From Aureimonas sp. AU20 (GTDB lineage: Bacteria; Pseudomonadota; Alphaproteobacteria; Rhizobiales; Rhizobiaceae), in assembly GCF_001442755.1 (NCBI RefSeq), contig NZ_CP006367.1:1984001-2048000 (forward strand): DNA of 64,000 nucleotides, given 5' to 3'. Under the pieces are notes generated by a model. That model was not told the origin of the DNA. It did not search any database and was given only the letters and a program-made list of their open reading frames with translations. Shown in pieces: positions 34,886 to 43,731 of this stretch. A program made the translations under genes and the position numbers. Each line of letters begins with the position of its first letter. Position 1 is the first letter of the stretch.

Positions 34886-37075
34886 TCAGAAGTTGAAGTG
34901 CGCCTTCAAGAGGCCCGAACGGCCTTCAGCATAGCCGCAGCTGGCGGAGGTTTGGCAGCCGGAGACGTATTTCTTGTCGAAGACGTTATTCACGTTCAGC
35001 GACAGGCCCCAATTCTCGCGGTCGTATCGCACGGCGGCGTCGAAGACAGTGGCGTCCGGCACTTTCAGCGTGTTGGCGTTGTCGGCGTAACTGTCGCCCT
35101 GGTAGCGGATGCCGCCGCCGAGCGAGAGTCCGTCGAGCTGGCCGCCCTTCACCGTGTAGTCGAGCCAGAGCGAGGCAAGGACTTCGGGGATGAGATAGGG
35201 GCGCTTGCCGATGACGGCCGAATCCGCATCGTCCTCGATCGTCAGATCGTAGGCGGTGAAGGCGCCGGTGACGCGCCAGTTCTGGTCGAGATTGACCTTG
35301 GCTTCCAGCTCGACGCCGCGCGAATTGATCTCGCCCACCGTCCGGGGCGTGAAGAGCGGGGCGACGGACTGGAGCGTGTTGCGGCGGGTCAGGTCGAAGA
35401 GCGAGGCGGTAAACACGCCGTCGATAAAGGTCGGGGCGTATTTGATGCCGACTTCGTACTGCTCGCCTTCCTCCGGCACCACGCCTTGGCCGCTGGCGTC
35501 CGTGCCGATCTGCGGGTTGAAGAAGCGCGAGGCGCTGACATAGGGCACGAGGCCGTTGGCGAACTCGTAGGCGAGACCGGCTCGGCCGCTGAGCGCGCCG
35601 TCGCGGTTGTCATAGTCCGAGTTGAAGCTCGAACGGTCGTCGCGGTCGATCCAGACGCCATCGTAACGTCCGTTCAGCGTCAGGATGAAACCGTCGCCGA
35701 ACTTGGCCTGCTCCTGCGCGTAGACGCCGAGCTGGTTGAGATCGATGGTCTCGTTGAGATAGGGCGCGTAAAGCGCCGCCAGCTGGTTGGTATAGACCGG
35801 GTTGGTGGGGCTCAGCGGCGGCGCGGCGCCGACCGCCTGCACTTGGTCGATGCGGAAGAACTTATAGTCGATGCCGGCGAGCAGCGTGTGGTCGATCGCG
35901 CCCGTCGCGAATTCGAAGCTCGCGCGGTTGTCTGTCGTGAACGTGTCCACTTGCGTGTCGTGCGCGAAGTTCAGACGGTTCAGGAGATAGCTCGGGCCGA
36001 TCGGCTTCTCGAAGCCGCCGAAGCCGGACGCGCTGTCGTACCATCCGAAGAAGTACGGGCCGTATTCGTTGCGCTGGGCGTGGCCGTAGCGCGTGTTCGA
36101 CGTGAGCGTGACGCCGTCCTCGGTCTTGTGCTCGAACTCGTAGCCGAAAAGCACCTGGCGGTTCAGGAACTTGTCGAGATCGGGCTCGGAATAGAAGAGA
36201 TGCTCGCTGATCCGGCCGAACGGCGCGGGCACGACGCTGCCGTAATAGGGCAGAAACCCGTTGACGTGGTTCTGGTCGTCATACTGGTAGTTGAGGTAAA
36301 GGTTCAGCCGCGTGTCGGCATCCGGCGCATAGGTGAGGTTCGGCGCGATCAGGCCGCGGAAGTTCTCGGCATAGTCCGTGTCGGTGTCGCCGCCCTTCAC
36401 CTTGCCGAGCAGGCGATAGCTCCAGGCGCCATCGGCGCTCAGCTTGTCCGCGAGATCGAAGGCGACATAGCCGTTCGGATCGTTGTCGACGCCCGCTTCG
36501 AGGTAGCGGATGCGGTCACCCGTGGCGCGCTTGGATACGGAGTTGACGAGCCCGCCCGGATTGCTGCCGCCGTAGAGAACCGAGGCCGGCCCGCGCAGCA
36601 CCTCGATCCGTTCCAGAAGGAACGGGTCGATGATGAAGCCGCCGAAGGCATAGGAATAAAGGTTCATCCCGTCGAGATAAACGCCGGTCTGCGTGGCGTT
36701 GAAGCCGCGAATGTAGATCCAATCCGTGTCGGTGTCCTTGCCGAAGGGCTGGGAGAAGACGCCGGGCGTATAGCGCAGGGCCTCGTCCACCTTCTGCACG
36801 CCGCGATCTGCGAGCTCTTCCTGGCCGAGCACGGAAACCGACTGCGGCACCTCGATCAGCGGCGTGTCGCTCTTCGATCCCGTCGCGGTCTCCTTGGCGA
36901 CATAGCCGTTCACCGGGCCTGTCGCCGCGCTCGAGCCGCTGCCCGTTCCGCCGCCGCTACCCTCGACGGTCACGGTGTCGAGCACGACCGTATCCTGCGC
37001 AAGTGCTGAGGCTGGCAGATGAAACAGCGCGCAGCCGATCAGGAGCGCGCGGCGAAGAGGAAGCGGGGAACGCAT
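34886..37075 (-). CDS. TonB-dependent siderophore receptor
   Basis: An outer-membrane ferric-siderophore transporter of 729 residues. A signal peptide ends near LPASALA. A TonB-box-like DTVVLDTVTVEG follows, then the plug domain (TPLIEVPQSVSVLGQEELADRG, RYTPGVFSQPF, DWIYIRGFNATQTGVYLDG, ASVLYGGSNPGGLVNSVSKR) and a 22-strand barrel ending in the outer-membrane Phe (LKAHFNF). This is the FhuA/FpvA-like class for hydroxamate or mixed siderophores; the ligand is not predictable. A 7-9-7 inverted repeat containing TGA-N9-TCA lies 42 bases upstream. No siderophore synthesis genes are in view, so uptake of foreign siderophores is plausible. Confidence 0.95.
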   Translation of the reverse strand: MRSPLPLRRALLIGCALFHLPASALAQDTVVLDTVTVEGSGGGTGSGSSAATGPVNGYVAKETATGSKSDTPLIEVPQSVSVLGQEELADRGVQKVDEALRYTPGVFSQPFGKDTDTDWIYIRGFNATQTGVYLDGMNLYSYAFGGFIIDPFLLERIEVLRGPASVLYGGSNPGGLVNSVSKRATGDRIRYLEAGVDNDPNGYVAFDLADKLSADGAWSYRLLGKVKGGDTDTDYAENFRGLIAPNLTYAPDADTRLNLYLNYQYDDQNHVNGFLPYYGSVVPAPFGRISEHLFYSEPDLDKFLNRQVLFGYEFEHKTEDGVTLTSNTRYGHAQRNEYGPYFFGWYDSASGFGGFEKPIGPSYLLNRLNFAHDTQVDTFTTDNRASFEFATGAIDHTLLAGIDYKFFRIDQVQAVGAAPPLSPTNPVYTNQLAALYAPYLNETIDLNQLGVYAQEQAKFGDGFILTLNGRYDGVWIDRDDRSSFNSDYDNRDGALSGRAGLAYEFANGLVPYVSASRFFNPQIGTDASGQGVVPEEGEQYEVGIKYAPTFIDGVFTASLFDLTRRNTLQSVAPLFTPRTVGEINSRGVELEAKVNLDQNWRVTGAFTAYDLTIEDDADSAVIGKRPYLIPEVLASLWLDYTVKGGQLDGLSLGGGIRYQGDSYADNANTLKVPDATVFDAAVRYDRENWGLSLNVNNVFDKKYVSGCQTSASCGYAEGRSGLLKAHFNF

Positions 37076-37446
37076 GATGGACTCCGATGAAACTCGGAAT
37101 TCTGCTTAGCGCGCTCAACATGATAGTTGGAGTCATGTTTTGCGCGCGACTTTTCTTCCCGCCTCCGATGTGACGAAATCAGCACGCGATTTCGAGCCGT
37201 TCCAAACTGTGATCGCGCCGGGCCGTTTTGATTCGGTTCGGCCCGCCGGGCATGATGCGAGGGTGGGCGAGGGACGGCGATGTCTAATCGGTTCGATCGC
37301 GACCCGCGCCGGGAGCGCGGCTAACCCAAACCGATTTTTGTGCCCTGCGAGCCGTTTTTCACGGTTTTCGTCATGGATCGGCAAGGTCAATCGCGCTAGT
37401 GCCTGCCCAGACCATGCGGTCCCCTATTCGGAGCGAAAGGTATTCC
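37076..37446. other. Divergent 371-base gap between TonB receptor and mdh
   Basis: The receptor side holds the iron box at 37117-37139. The remaining 300 bases up to mdh are GC-rich with a mild AT bias near 37325-37350. I see no gene-like frame, RNA gene or repeat there. GAAAGG just before 37447 is the mdh ribosome-binding site. Confidence 0.6.
37117..37139. promoter_or_regulatory. Putative RirA-type iron box before the TonB receptor
   Basis: AACATGA-N9-TCATGTT is a perfect 7-9-7 inverted repeat with the TGA-N9-TCA core of the rhizobial iron-responsive operator. It ends 42 bases before the receptor start, consistent with iron-dependent repression. The left arm matches the site at 30234. Confidence 0.7.
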
Positions 37447-38424
37447 ATGACGCAGCCCAAACGCATCGCCGTCACCGGCGCGGCCGGCCAGATCTGCTAC
37501 TCCCTGCTGTTCCGCATCGCCAATGGCGACGTCTACGGCAAGGACACGCCCGTCGTGCTTCAGCTCCTCGACCTGCCCCAGGCCCAGAAGGCCGTGCAGG
37601 GCGTCGTCATGGAACTTGAGGACTGCGCCTTCCCGCTCCTGCAGGACGTCGTGATCACCGACGATCCGACCACCGCCTTCCGCGACATCGATGCCGGCTT
37701 CTTCGTCGGCTCGCGTCCGCGCACGCAGGGCATGGAGCGCCGCGATCTCCTGTCGGCCAATGCCGAAATTTTCCGCACGCAGGGCCGCGCTCTGAACGAG
37801 GCGGCCAAGCGCGACGCGAAGGTGATCGTGGTCGGCAACCCGGCCAACACCAACGCCATGATCCTGGCCGCCAACGCCAAGGATTTCCCGACCGAGAACG
37901 TCACGGCCATGCTGCGGCTCGACCACAACCGCGCCCTGACGCAGTTCGCCAAGAAGGCGGGCGTCTCGGTCGACGCGATCGAGAAGTTCGTGGTCTGGGG
38001 CAACCATTCGCCCACCATGTTCGCCGACTGGTCGAACGCCACCGCCAACGGCCAGCCGCTCGCGCAGGTGATCGGTGACGAGGCCTGGTACAAGGAAACG
38101 CTGATCCCGACCGTCGCCAAGCGCGGCACGGCGATCATCGAAGCGCGCGGCGCTTCCTCGGCGGCCTCTGCCGCCAACGCCGCGATCGACCACATGCGCG
38201 ACTGGATCTCCGGTTCGGACGGCGACTGGGTCTCGATGGGCATCTCGTCCGACGGCTCCTACGGCATTCCCGAGGGCATCATGGCCGGCGTGCCGGTGAT
38301 CTGCTCGAACGGTTCCTACGAGCGCGTCCAGGGCCTCAAGGTCGAGGGCTTCGCCCGCGAGATGCTCGATCGCACCGTGGCCGAGCTGGTGGAAGAGCGC
38401 GAGGCTGTGTCCGCGCTGCTCTAA
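37447..38424 (+). CDS. mdh: Malate dehydrogenase
   Basis: An NAD-dependent TCA-cycle enzyme interconverting malate and oxaloacetate, 325 residues. [19 protein letters not shown] is the nucleotide-binding loop. [14 protein letters not shown] is the substrate loop with active Arg, and [23 protein letters not shown] and the catalytic-His segment [10 protein letters not shown] follow. ATG 37447 has GAAAGG before it. The sequence belongs to the cytosolic/Thermus-Burkholderia-like subgroup, not the lactate-dehydrogenase-like Mdh with GSGMIGGTLAHL that is usual beside sucCD in Rhizobiales, so replacement or a second isozyme is possible. A strong terminator follows. Confidence 0.95.
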   Translation: MTQPKRIAVTGAAGQICYSLLFRIANGDVYGKDTPVVLQLLDLPQAQKAVQGVVMELEDCAFPLLQDVVITDDPTTAFRDIDAGFFVGSRPRTQGMERRDLLSANAEIFRTQGRALNEAAKRDAKVIVVGNPANTNAMILAANAKDFPTENVTAMLRLDHNRALTQFAKKAGVSVDAIEKFVVWGNHSPTMFADWSNATANGQPLAQVIGDEAWYKETLIPTVAKRGTAIIEARGASSAASAANAAIDHMRDWISGSDGDWVSMGISSDGSYGIPEGIMAGVPVICSNGSYERVQGLKVEGFAREMLDRTVAELVEEREAVSALL

Positions 38425-38449
38425 ACCGACCCGCCTTTTAAAGATGCCG

Positions 38450-38480
38450 AGGGCGCCCCGCCGAGCAGGGCGCCCTTTTT
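38450..38480 (+). terminator. Intrinsic terminator after mdh
   Basis: A 9-bp perfect stem (arm AGGGCGCCC) with a 9-base loop is followed by TTTTT, 26 bases past the mdh stop. Confidence 0.85.
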
Positions 38481-38557
38481 CGTGACGGGTTTGGATACGA
38501 AGCATTAAGCATGGGCTGCGAGAGTCGCGGCCAAGACCCACTGCCTTCGGACATGTC

Positions 38558-39265
38558 ATGCCGTCCAGCCGCTTCGTTCTGACCTCCCTGGCGCTGGGAA
38601 CCCTGGCCGTCGTGGGCGGCTGCGCCAGCGTGCCCCGCATGAGCTCGGAGGAATGCCTCGCCCGCGCGATGTATTTCGAGAGCAACCGTTCCAGCGAGGA
38701 GGGGATGCTCGCGGTCGGAACGGTGGTGATGAACCGACTGGAATCGGGACGCTATCCCAAGTCCGTCTGCGGCGTGGTCGGCCAGCCCAACCAGTTCGCG
38801 CCGGGCGTCCTGTCCAAGTCCATGGGCAAGGGGCGGGACCTCGCCGCCAAGACGGCGCGCCGCGTGCTACGCGGCGAGCGCCATCCCCGGGTGGAAAAGG
38901 CCATGTTCTTCCACACGGCCGGCTATTCCTATCCCTATTCCAACATGCAGTACCTCACCATCCAGGGCGGGAACGCCTTTTACGACAAGCGACGCGGCGC
39001 CACCGTGACGCAGCGCATGGTGGCGGAACGCGAGGAGGCCGAGCGGGCCGGGCGCTTGCCGTTCAACCCGCCCCAGCGCTCGGAAGCCGCCGCCCAGGCC
39101 GTACAGACCCCGGCTCCCGCCATTATGCGCACGCCCGTGCAGTCGAGCCGCATCGCGCGCCAGATGACCGGAGGGAAGGCTCCCAGCCTGCCGCCTCCGC
39201 CCGGCCGTCCGGCCGGGCTGGATTCGATGTCGATCGAGGACCTGATCCAGGAGAACGGCGGCTGA
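38558..39265 (+). CDS. Cell-wall hydrolase (SleB-like, Hydrolase_2) lipoprotein
   Basis: A peptidoglycan lytic enzyme of 235 residues. The N-terminal lipoprotein signal has a VVGGC lipobox (Cys22). The SleB-type catalytic domain covers about residues 30-135: ECLARAMYFESNRSSEEGMLAVGTVVMNR (catalytic Glu in the E-x-N/R-x-S motif), VCGVVGQPNQFAPG and AMFFHTAGYSYPYSN. The tail is Pro/Gln-rich and probably disordered. It likely remodels peptidoglycan from the periplasmic face of a membrane. It is convergent with the next SDR gene. Confidence 0.88.
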   Translation: MPSSRFVLTSLALGTLAVVGGCASVPRMSSEECLARAMYFESNRSSEEGMLAVGTVVMNRLESGRYPKSVCGVVGQPNQFAPGVLSKSMGKGRDLAAKTARRVLRGERHPRVEKAMFFHTAGYSYPYSNMQYLTIQGGNAFYDKRRGATVTQRMVAEREEAERAGRLPFNPPQRSEAAAQAVQTPAPAIMRTPVQSSRIARQMTGGKAPSLPPPPGRPAGLDSMSIEDLIQENGG

Positions 39266-39269
39266 CGGT

Positions 39270-40115
39270 TTACTCCGGGAAGTCGGCGGATAGGCTCTCG
39301 CTCTTCAGGCCTTCGATCTCGGCCAAACGCTCGCGCAGCTTCGCGGTGACGCCGTCATAGGCGATGCGCCCGAGCACGAGATGACGCGGCGGGTTTTCCA
39401 TCTCTGTCACGCGGATCATCGCCTCGCCCGCGCGCACCGGATCGCCCGCCTGCTTGCCGCTGATGTCAGCCGTTCCCTTCAGCCGCACGCCAGCGGTCGG
39501 TGCATAGGCCTCGATCCGGTTCGGCGTCTGGCGAAGCGAGCGGCCCGCCCAGTCGGTGCGGAACGGGCCTGGAGCGACGCAGGTGACGTGAAGCCCGAGC
39601 GGCTTCACTTCGGCCAGCAGCGCGTCGGAGAAACCCTCCACGGCGTGTTTCGTCGCGGCATAGTAGCCCGAGCCGGGAAAGCCGACGAAGCCGGCCTGCG
39701 AGGTGAGGTTCAGAATATGGCCCTTGCCCTGGGCGCGCATGATCGGCAGCACGGCGCGGGTCATGGCGAAGAGGCCGAAGACATTGGCGTCGAACTGGTC
39801 GCGGATCTCGTTCTCGTCGCCTTCCTCGATTGCGGCCTGGTAGCCGTAGCCGGCATTGTTGACGAGCACGTCGATCCGGCCGAAGCGCGCGTCGGCTTGC
39901 CGGACCGCCGCGTCGATCTCGGGCTGCTCGGTCACGTCGAGCGAGACGGCGAGGGCTCGGTCCTCGTGGCCCGCCACCAGATCGTCGAGGCGCGATTTGT
40001 CGCGGGCGGTGACGACGGCCCGCCAGCCGCGCTCCAGAACCAGCTTGGCGAGGTCGTGTCCGAAGCCGGTGGAGCAGCCTGTGATGAACCAGACGGGCGT
40101 TTCTTGCGATGACAT
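39270..40115 (-). CDS. Short-chain dehydrogenase/reductase
   Basis: A classical SDR of 281 residues. WFITGCSTGFGHDLAKL is the cofactor motif TGxxxGxG. VLVNNAGYGYQ (NNAG), LTSQAG and YYAATKHAVEG (YxxxK) complete the active site, with a long C-terminal variable region. The PVWFITGCSTGFG opening is typical of the oxidoreductase/SDR group often annotated as retinol-like; the substrate is unknown. ATG 40115 follows AAGGA. The earlier in-frame start adds 16 non-conserved residues. Confidence 0.85.
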   Translation of the reverse strand: MSSQETPVWFITGCSTGFGHDLAKLVLERGWRAVVTARDKSRLDDLVAGHEDRALAVSLDVTEQPEIDAAVRQADARFGRIDVLVNNAGYGYQAAIEEGDENEIRDQFDANVFGLFAMTRAVLPIMRAQGKGHILNLTSQAGFVGFPGSGYYAATKHAVEGFSDALLAEVKPLGLHVTCVAPGPFRTDWAGRSLRQTPNRIEAYAPTAGVRLKGTADISGKQAGDPVRAGEAMIRVTEMENPPRHLVLGRIAYDGVTAKLRERLAEIEGLKSESLSADFPE

Positions 40116-40256
40116 CGAGAAGTCCTTCTGCGGGTGGGCGAGCCTGTCGACGGTGTCCGACATACGCTATGGCTCCCTGCCCATCGTCCGGCTTAACTGG
40201 AACGAAACCAAGATGGGACCACCCTCCGGACCTATCGCGCCCCCTCGGCCACCGGG

Positions 40257-41231
40257 GTGCGGACCTTTTTTCGACGCGCGCCCTCGCAGCGCTTCTCAGG
40301 CATCGGACTGTTCCTCGTGTCGCTTTCCTTCCTCGCCTCGCGCTCGCGCGTCTCGTCCCGCATCCTCGCCGCGTTTCTGGCCCTCGGGCTGGCGGGTTGC
40401 CAGAGCGTCGACCTGTCGCGAAACGATCTGGCGGCGGGGCTGGCCTCGGGGACCAAGGCGCCGGCCTTTTCCGTTTCGAATGGCGAGATCGTGCCGGTGC
40501 GGGCGAGCGCGGCGATCGTGGTGGATGCCGATTCGGGGAACGTTCTTTATAGCGAGGACCCGGACGGGCTGCGCCATCCCGCCTCGCTGTCCAAGCTCCT
40601 GACGCTCTACCTCCTGTTCGAGGCGATCGACGGCAAGCGGGTGACGCTCGACACCGAGCTTGTCGTGTCCACCAACGCCGCCTCCAAGCCGCCTTCCAAG
40701 CTCGGCCTGCGGCCGGGCTCGACCATCCGCGTGCGCGACGCGATGTATGCCTTGGCGGTGAAGTCGGCCAACGACGTGGCGACGGTGGTTGCCGAAAATC
40801 TCGCCAACGGCTCCGAGGAAGCCTTCGCGCGGCAGATGAACTTGACCGCGCGCAAGCTCGGCATGAACCGCTCCAACTTCGTCACGCCCTCCGGCCTGCC
40901 GGATGATCTGCAGATCACCACGGCGCGCGACATGGCTGTGCTGGCGATCCAGATCCGCAGGCGCTTTCCCGGCTTCGTGCCGCTCTTCTCGACGGAGAGC
41001 TTCGACTATGCGGGCCGGCACTATGTCTCGACCAACAAGTTGCTCGGCCGCGTGCCGGGCGTGGACGGGATGAAGACCGGTTTCGTCAACGCCTCGGGCT
41101 TCAACCTCGTCGCTTCGGCGCGCCGCAACGGGCGCGGCGTCATCGTGGTGGTGATCGGCGGGCAGACGGGCCGGGCGCGAGACGCGCGGGTCGAGCAGTT
41201 GATCGACACCTATCTCGGCCCGGCCACGTAA
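40257..41231 (+). CDS. D-alanyl-D-alanine carboxypeptidase (PBP5/6-like)
   Basis: A periplasmic penicillin-binding enzyme trimming the terminal D-Ala of peptidoglycan stem peptides. The SxxK motif is S110-L-S-K113 (ASLSKLLT), SxN is in VKSANDVATV, and KTG is in GMKTGFVNASG. A lipobox-like LGLAGC ends at Cys48 if translation starts at GTG 40257. A second GTG at 40317 would give a more normal 28-residue lipoprotein signal and is a real alternative. No C-terminal membrane anchor is seen, which fits lipid anchoring at the N-terminus. It is convergent with the next SDR, 9 bases apart. Confidence 0.9.
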   Translation: MRTFFRRAPSQRFSGIGLFLVSLSFLASRSRVSSRILAAFLALGLAGCQSVDLSRNDLAAGLASGTKAPAFSVSNGEIVPVRASAAIVVDADSGNVLYSEDPDGLRHPASLSKLLTLYLLFEAIDGKRVTLDTELVVSTNAASKPPSKLGLRPGSTIRVRDAMYALAVKSANDVATVVAENLANGSEEAFARQMNLTARKLGMNRSNFVTPSGLPDDLQITTARDMAVLAIQIRRRFPGFVPLFSTESFDYAGRHYVSTNKLLGRVPGVDGMKTGFVNASGFNLVASARRNGRGVIVVVIGGQTGRARDARVEQLIDTYLGPAT

Positions 41232-41240
41232 CGGCTGGGA

Positions 41241-42032
41241 TCAGACGGTGCGCAGCATGCCGCCATCCACGAAATAGGTGGAACCGACGCTGTAGCTCGC
41301 CTTGTCCGAGCAGAGAAACACGAAGAAGTTGGCGAGTTCCTCCGGCGAGCCGAAGCGCTTGATCGCGGCGTGCTCGTCGGCGACGCCCTGGAGATAGCCC
41401 TCCCAGTCGCCGCCCGTGCCTTCCGTTAGCTGGCGGGCGGTCTTCTTCCAGTCGGGCGTCAGGATCAGGCCGGGATTGATGCAGTTGACCCGGATGTTGT
41501 CGGGGATCAGCTCAGTCGCCAGGCATTTGGAGAACATCATCAAGGCGGCCTTGGTGACGTTGTAGATCGGCTCGTACCAGAGCGGCTGGACGGCGCAGAT
41601 CGAGGCATTGTGCAGGATCACCCCGCCGCCGCGCCGCTTCATCTGCGGCGCGAGACCCCGCGCCAGCCGCACGGCGGCCATGACATGCAGGTCCCAATAG
41701 CTCTGCCACTTCTCGTCCGGCGCCTCCATCACCGTCTCGTTGGAGCCGGTGCCGGCATTGTTGACGAGGATGTCGGCGCCGCCGAAGCGCGACTCGGCCG
41801 CCTCGATCACCGCCGCCGTTCCCTCCGGTGTCGCCACGTCCGCCGCCACCCCGACGGCTGTCACGCCGTATCGCGAGGCGAGGCGGGCGGCCTCTCCTTC
41901 CACCCGTTCGGCGCCGCGCGCTACGAGCACGAGATGCACGCCCTCGGCCGCCAGAGCTTCCGCCACCGCCAGCCCGATGCCCACCGAACCGCCCGTCACC
42001 ACGGCGACCTTGCCGCCAAGACCCATGTCCAT
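41241..42032 (-). CDS. Short-chain dehydrogenase/reductase
   Basis: A classical SDR of 263 residues. KVAVVTGGSVGIGLAVAEAL (TGxxxGIG), ILVNNAGTGSNE (NNAG), ILHNASICA (active Ser) and YNVTKAALMMFSKCLA (YxxxK) are present. The C-terminal SVGSTYFVDGGMLRTV is the conserved end of FabG-like members. The substrate is unknown. It is separated by about 80 bases from the sulfite-oxidase-like gene upstream on the same strand. Confidence 0.88.
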   Translation of the reverse strand: MDMGLGGKVAVVTGGSVGIGLAVAEALAAEGVHLVLVARGAERVEGEAARLASRYGVTAVGVAADVATPEGTAAVIEAAESRFGGADILVNNAGTGSNETVMEAPDEKWQSYWDLHVMAAVRLARGLAPQMKRRGGGVILHNASICAVQPLWYEPIYNVTKAALMMFSKCLATELIPDNIRVNCINPGLILTPDWKKTARQLTEGTGGDWEGYLQGVADEHAAIKRFGSPEELANFFVFLCSDKASYSVGSTYFVDGGMLRTV

Positions 42033-42115
42033 TCCGCGTCTTCCTCCCGAAGGCCGACTCTTTGGCCGGCCGGGAGGGAGTGTGGCGCGTGGGGCCGGCT
42101 CTGGCTAGCGCCGGA

Positions 42116-42781
42116 TCAGTCGGAATAGCGCTCCTCGGCCCAGGGATCGCCGCGATTGTGATAGCCACGCACCTCCCAAAAGCCGGGCTGGTCGCGCGTG
42201 CGAAACTCGATGCCACGCAGCCATTTCGCGCTTTTCCAGAAATAGAGATGGGGCACCATCAGCCGCATCGGGCCGCCATGCTCGGGCGTCAGGGGCCGGC
42301 CCTCCCAGCTGTGAACGAGCATCGCGTCGTCAGCGGCGAAGTCCTCCAGCGCGAGATTGGTCGTGTAGCCGTCATAGGACGAGAGGACGACGAAGGCGGC
42401 GTCCGCGCGAGGCTGAACCAGCGCGAGGAGATCGCGCGTCGAGACCCCTTTCCAATGGTTGTCGTAGCGCGACCAAGTGGTGACGCAGTGAATGTCCGTC
42501 ACCTCCTCGCTCTGCGGCTGCGCCTGGAAGGCCGACCAGTCGAAGCTCTGCGGGTGCTCCACCGCGCCTTTGACGTCGAGCCGCCACTGGCTTTCGCGGA
42601 TCTCCGGCAGCAGGCCGAGATCGAGCACCGGCCAGTTTTTCACGAGATGCTGGCCCGGGGGCAGTCGCTCCTTGTCCAGCCGGCCATGGCGGCCGGTGAG
42701 GAAGCGGCCTTCGCGGGCCCAGCTTTTCTTGGTGCGGGTGAGCTTGGTGTCGGGATGGGCGGGATCGGTCGGGTCCGTCAT
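42116..42781 (-). CDS. Sulfite-oxidase-like molybdopterin oxidoreductase (YuiH/MsrP-like)
   Basis: A 221-residue protein of the oxidoreductase molybdopterin-binding fold. The Mo-ligand Cys is in the motif TDIHCVTTWSRYDN, with the family segments W-x-GVSTRDLL, VVLSSYDGYTTNL and HGGPMRLMVPHLYFWKSAKWLRGIEF. No Tat signal or export signal is seen, unlike MsrP, so it is probably cytoplasmic. Electron partner and substrate are unknown. It is divergent from the exported Cys/His protein of the copper group. Confidence 0.88.
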   Translation of the reverse strand: MTDPTDPAHPDTKLTRTKKSWAREGRFLTGRHGRLDKERLPPGQHLVKNWPVLDLGLLPEIRESQWRLDVKGAVEHPQSFDWSAFQAQPQSEEVTDIHCVTTWSRYDNHWKGVSTRDLLALVQPRADAAFVVLSSYDGYTTNLALEDFAADDAMLVHSWEGRPLTPEHGGPMRLMVPHLYFWKSAKWLRGIEFRTRDQPGFWEVRGYHNRGDPWAEERYSD

Positions 42782-42922
42782 GGCTCCAAATCTCCTGTTC
42801 GGCCCAGACGTGGCGATTTTCCGCTGTTAGGCAAGGGCCGAGGGACACGGCGCTTCGGTTACGAAGAGGCGTTTTCCGCCGGCCCGCTTGATCTTGGGAG
42901 GTGCGCTCGCATCTCTGTCGGC

Positions 42923-43306
42923 ATGACGCGCGTCCGCCTCCAAAGCCGATCCCATCATACCCGCTTCGGCCTTGCCGCCCGGCTGCTGGTGCTCGGTCTT
43001 CTGCTGGCGCTCGGCCTGACGCTTGCCGGCGGCGTGCCGAGCGCCGAGGCGGCAATGTCCTCGGCCGCCCCCTGCGACCACGCCGCAATGGGGCTTTCGG
43101 GCAAGCACGGACAGAGGGGCAAGGCGCCCGAGGGCGGCCACCATGGCGACCTCTGCTGTTTGTTTCACTGCGTTCCGATCGCGCCGTTCGCGCTTGTCGG
43201 CGCGCCGCCCGTGGCGCGGACTTCCGAAGCGCTGCCGCTGACCCTTTCCGTCCTGGCGCAGGGCGTCACGCCGACGGTTCGCACGCCGCCGCCGCGAGCG
43301 GTCTGA
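42923..43306 (+). CDS. Exported Cys/His-rich protein, possibly metal-related
   Basis: A 127-residue protein with one N-terminal hydrophobic segment (about 17-36, LAARLLVLGLLLALGLTLAGG) ending at PSAEAA, a likely signal peptide. The mature part contains PCDHAAMG, then a His/Gly-rich linker, and HHGDLCCLFHCVPI (Cys78, Cys79, Cys83 among His73, His74, His82), which looks like a metal-binding cluster. It resembles in layout the DUF2946-type proteins found near copper genes. It is followed by the Cys-rich four-helix and DUF305 genes on the same strand. The ribosome site is weak and the start less certain. Confidence 0.6.
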   Translation: MTRVRLQSRSHHTRFGLAARLLVLGLLLALGLTLAGGVPSAEAAMSSAAPCDHAAMGLSGKHGQRGKAPEGGHHGDLCCLFHCVPIAPFALVGAPPVARTSEALPLTLSVLAQGVTPTVRTPPPRAV

Positions 43307-43395
43307 ACCTTAGGCATTCACACATAGTTGCGCAGCGAACAGCCGTTCCCGGTCCGCCTCCCTGCGCATTGCCGATAGACGCGAAAGGATCACCC

Positions 43396-43728
43396 ATGGA
43401 CACCATGCACCACGACATGCAGGCCTGCATTGATGCCTGCCTCGACTGCTACCGCACCTGTTTCTCCACGGCGGCGCAGCATTGCCTGGAGGCCGGCGGC
43501 AAGCACACCGAGCCCGCCCATTTCCGCCTGATGCTGGCCTGCGCCGAGATGTGCCGCGCGAGCGCCGCGATCATGCTGACCGGCTCTCCGGCCCATAAGC
43601 ATTCCTGCGCGGCCTGCGCCGAAATCTGCGCGGCCTGCGCTGCCGATTGCGAACGGGTGGGCGATATGGAACGCTGCGTCGCGGCCTGCCATGCCTGCGC
43701 CGAGGAATGCCGGAAGATGGCGGCCTGA
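43396..43728 (+). CDS. Four-helix-bundle copper-binding protein (Csp/DUF326-like)
   Basis: A 110-residue helical protein with 16 cysteines (positions 11, 15, 18, 22, 30, 49, 53, 71, 74, 78, 81, 85, 94, 98, 101 and 105). Most have CxxC or CxxxC spacing along the helices, the hallmark of Csp copper-storage bundles that line their core with thiolates holding many Cu(I). There is no signal peptide, so it is a cytosolic Csp3-like store. ATG 43396 follows GAAAGG. It lies four bases from the DUF305 gene and after the Cys/His exported protein, suggesting a copper-handling group. Confidence 0.9.
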   Translation: MDTMHHDMQACIDACLDCYRTCFSTAAQHCLEAGGKHTEPAHFRLMLACAEMCRASAAIMLTGSPAHKHSCAACAEICAACAADCERVGDMERCVAACHACAEECRKMAA

Positions 43729-43731
43729 CCC

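Noticed and set aside
34853..37009. 718-codon plus-strand frame opposite the TonB receptor
   Set aside because: The receptor on the minus strand has complete signal, plug and barrel signatures; the plus frame has none.
41828..42922. N-terminal 365 codons of a long plus-strand frame running into the Cys/His exported protein
   Set aside because: They overlap the SDR and sulfite-oxidase-like genes on the other strand and look non-coding; only the last 127 codons make a plausible protein.
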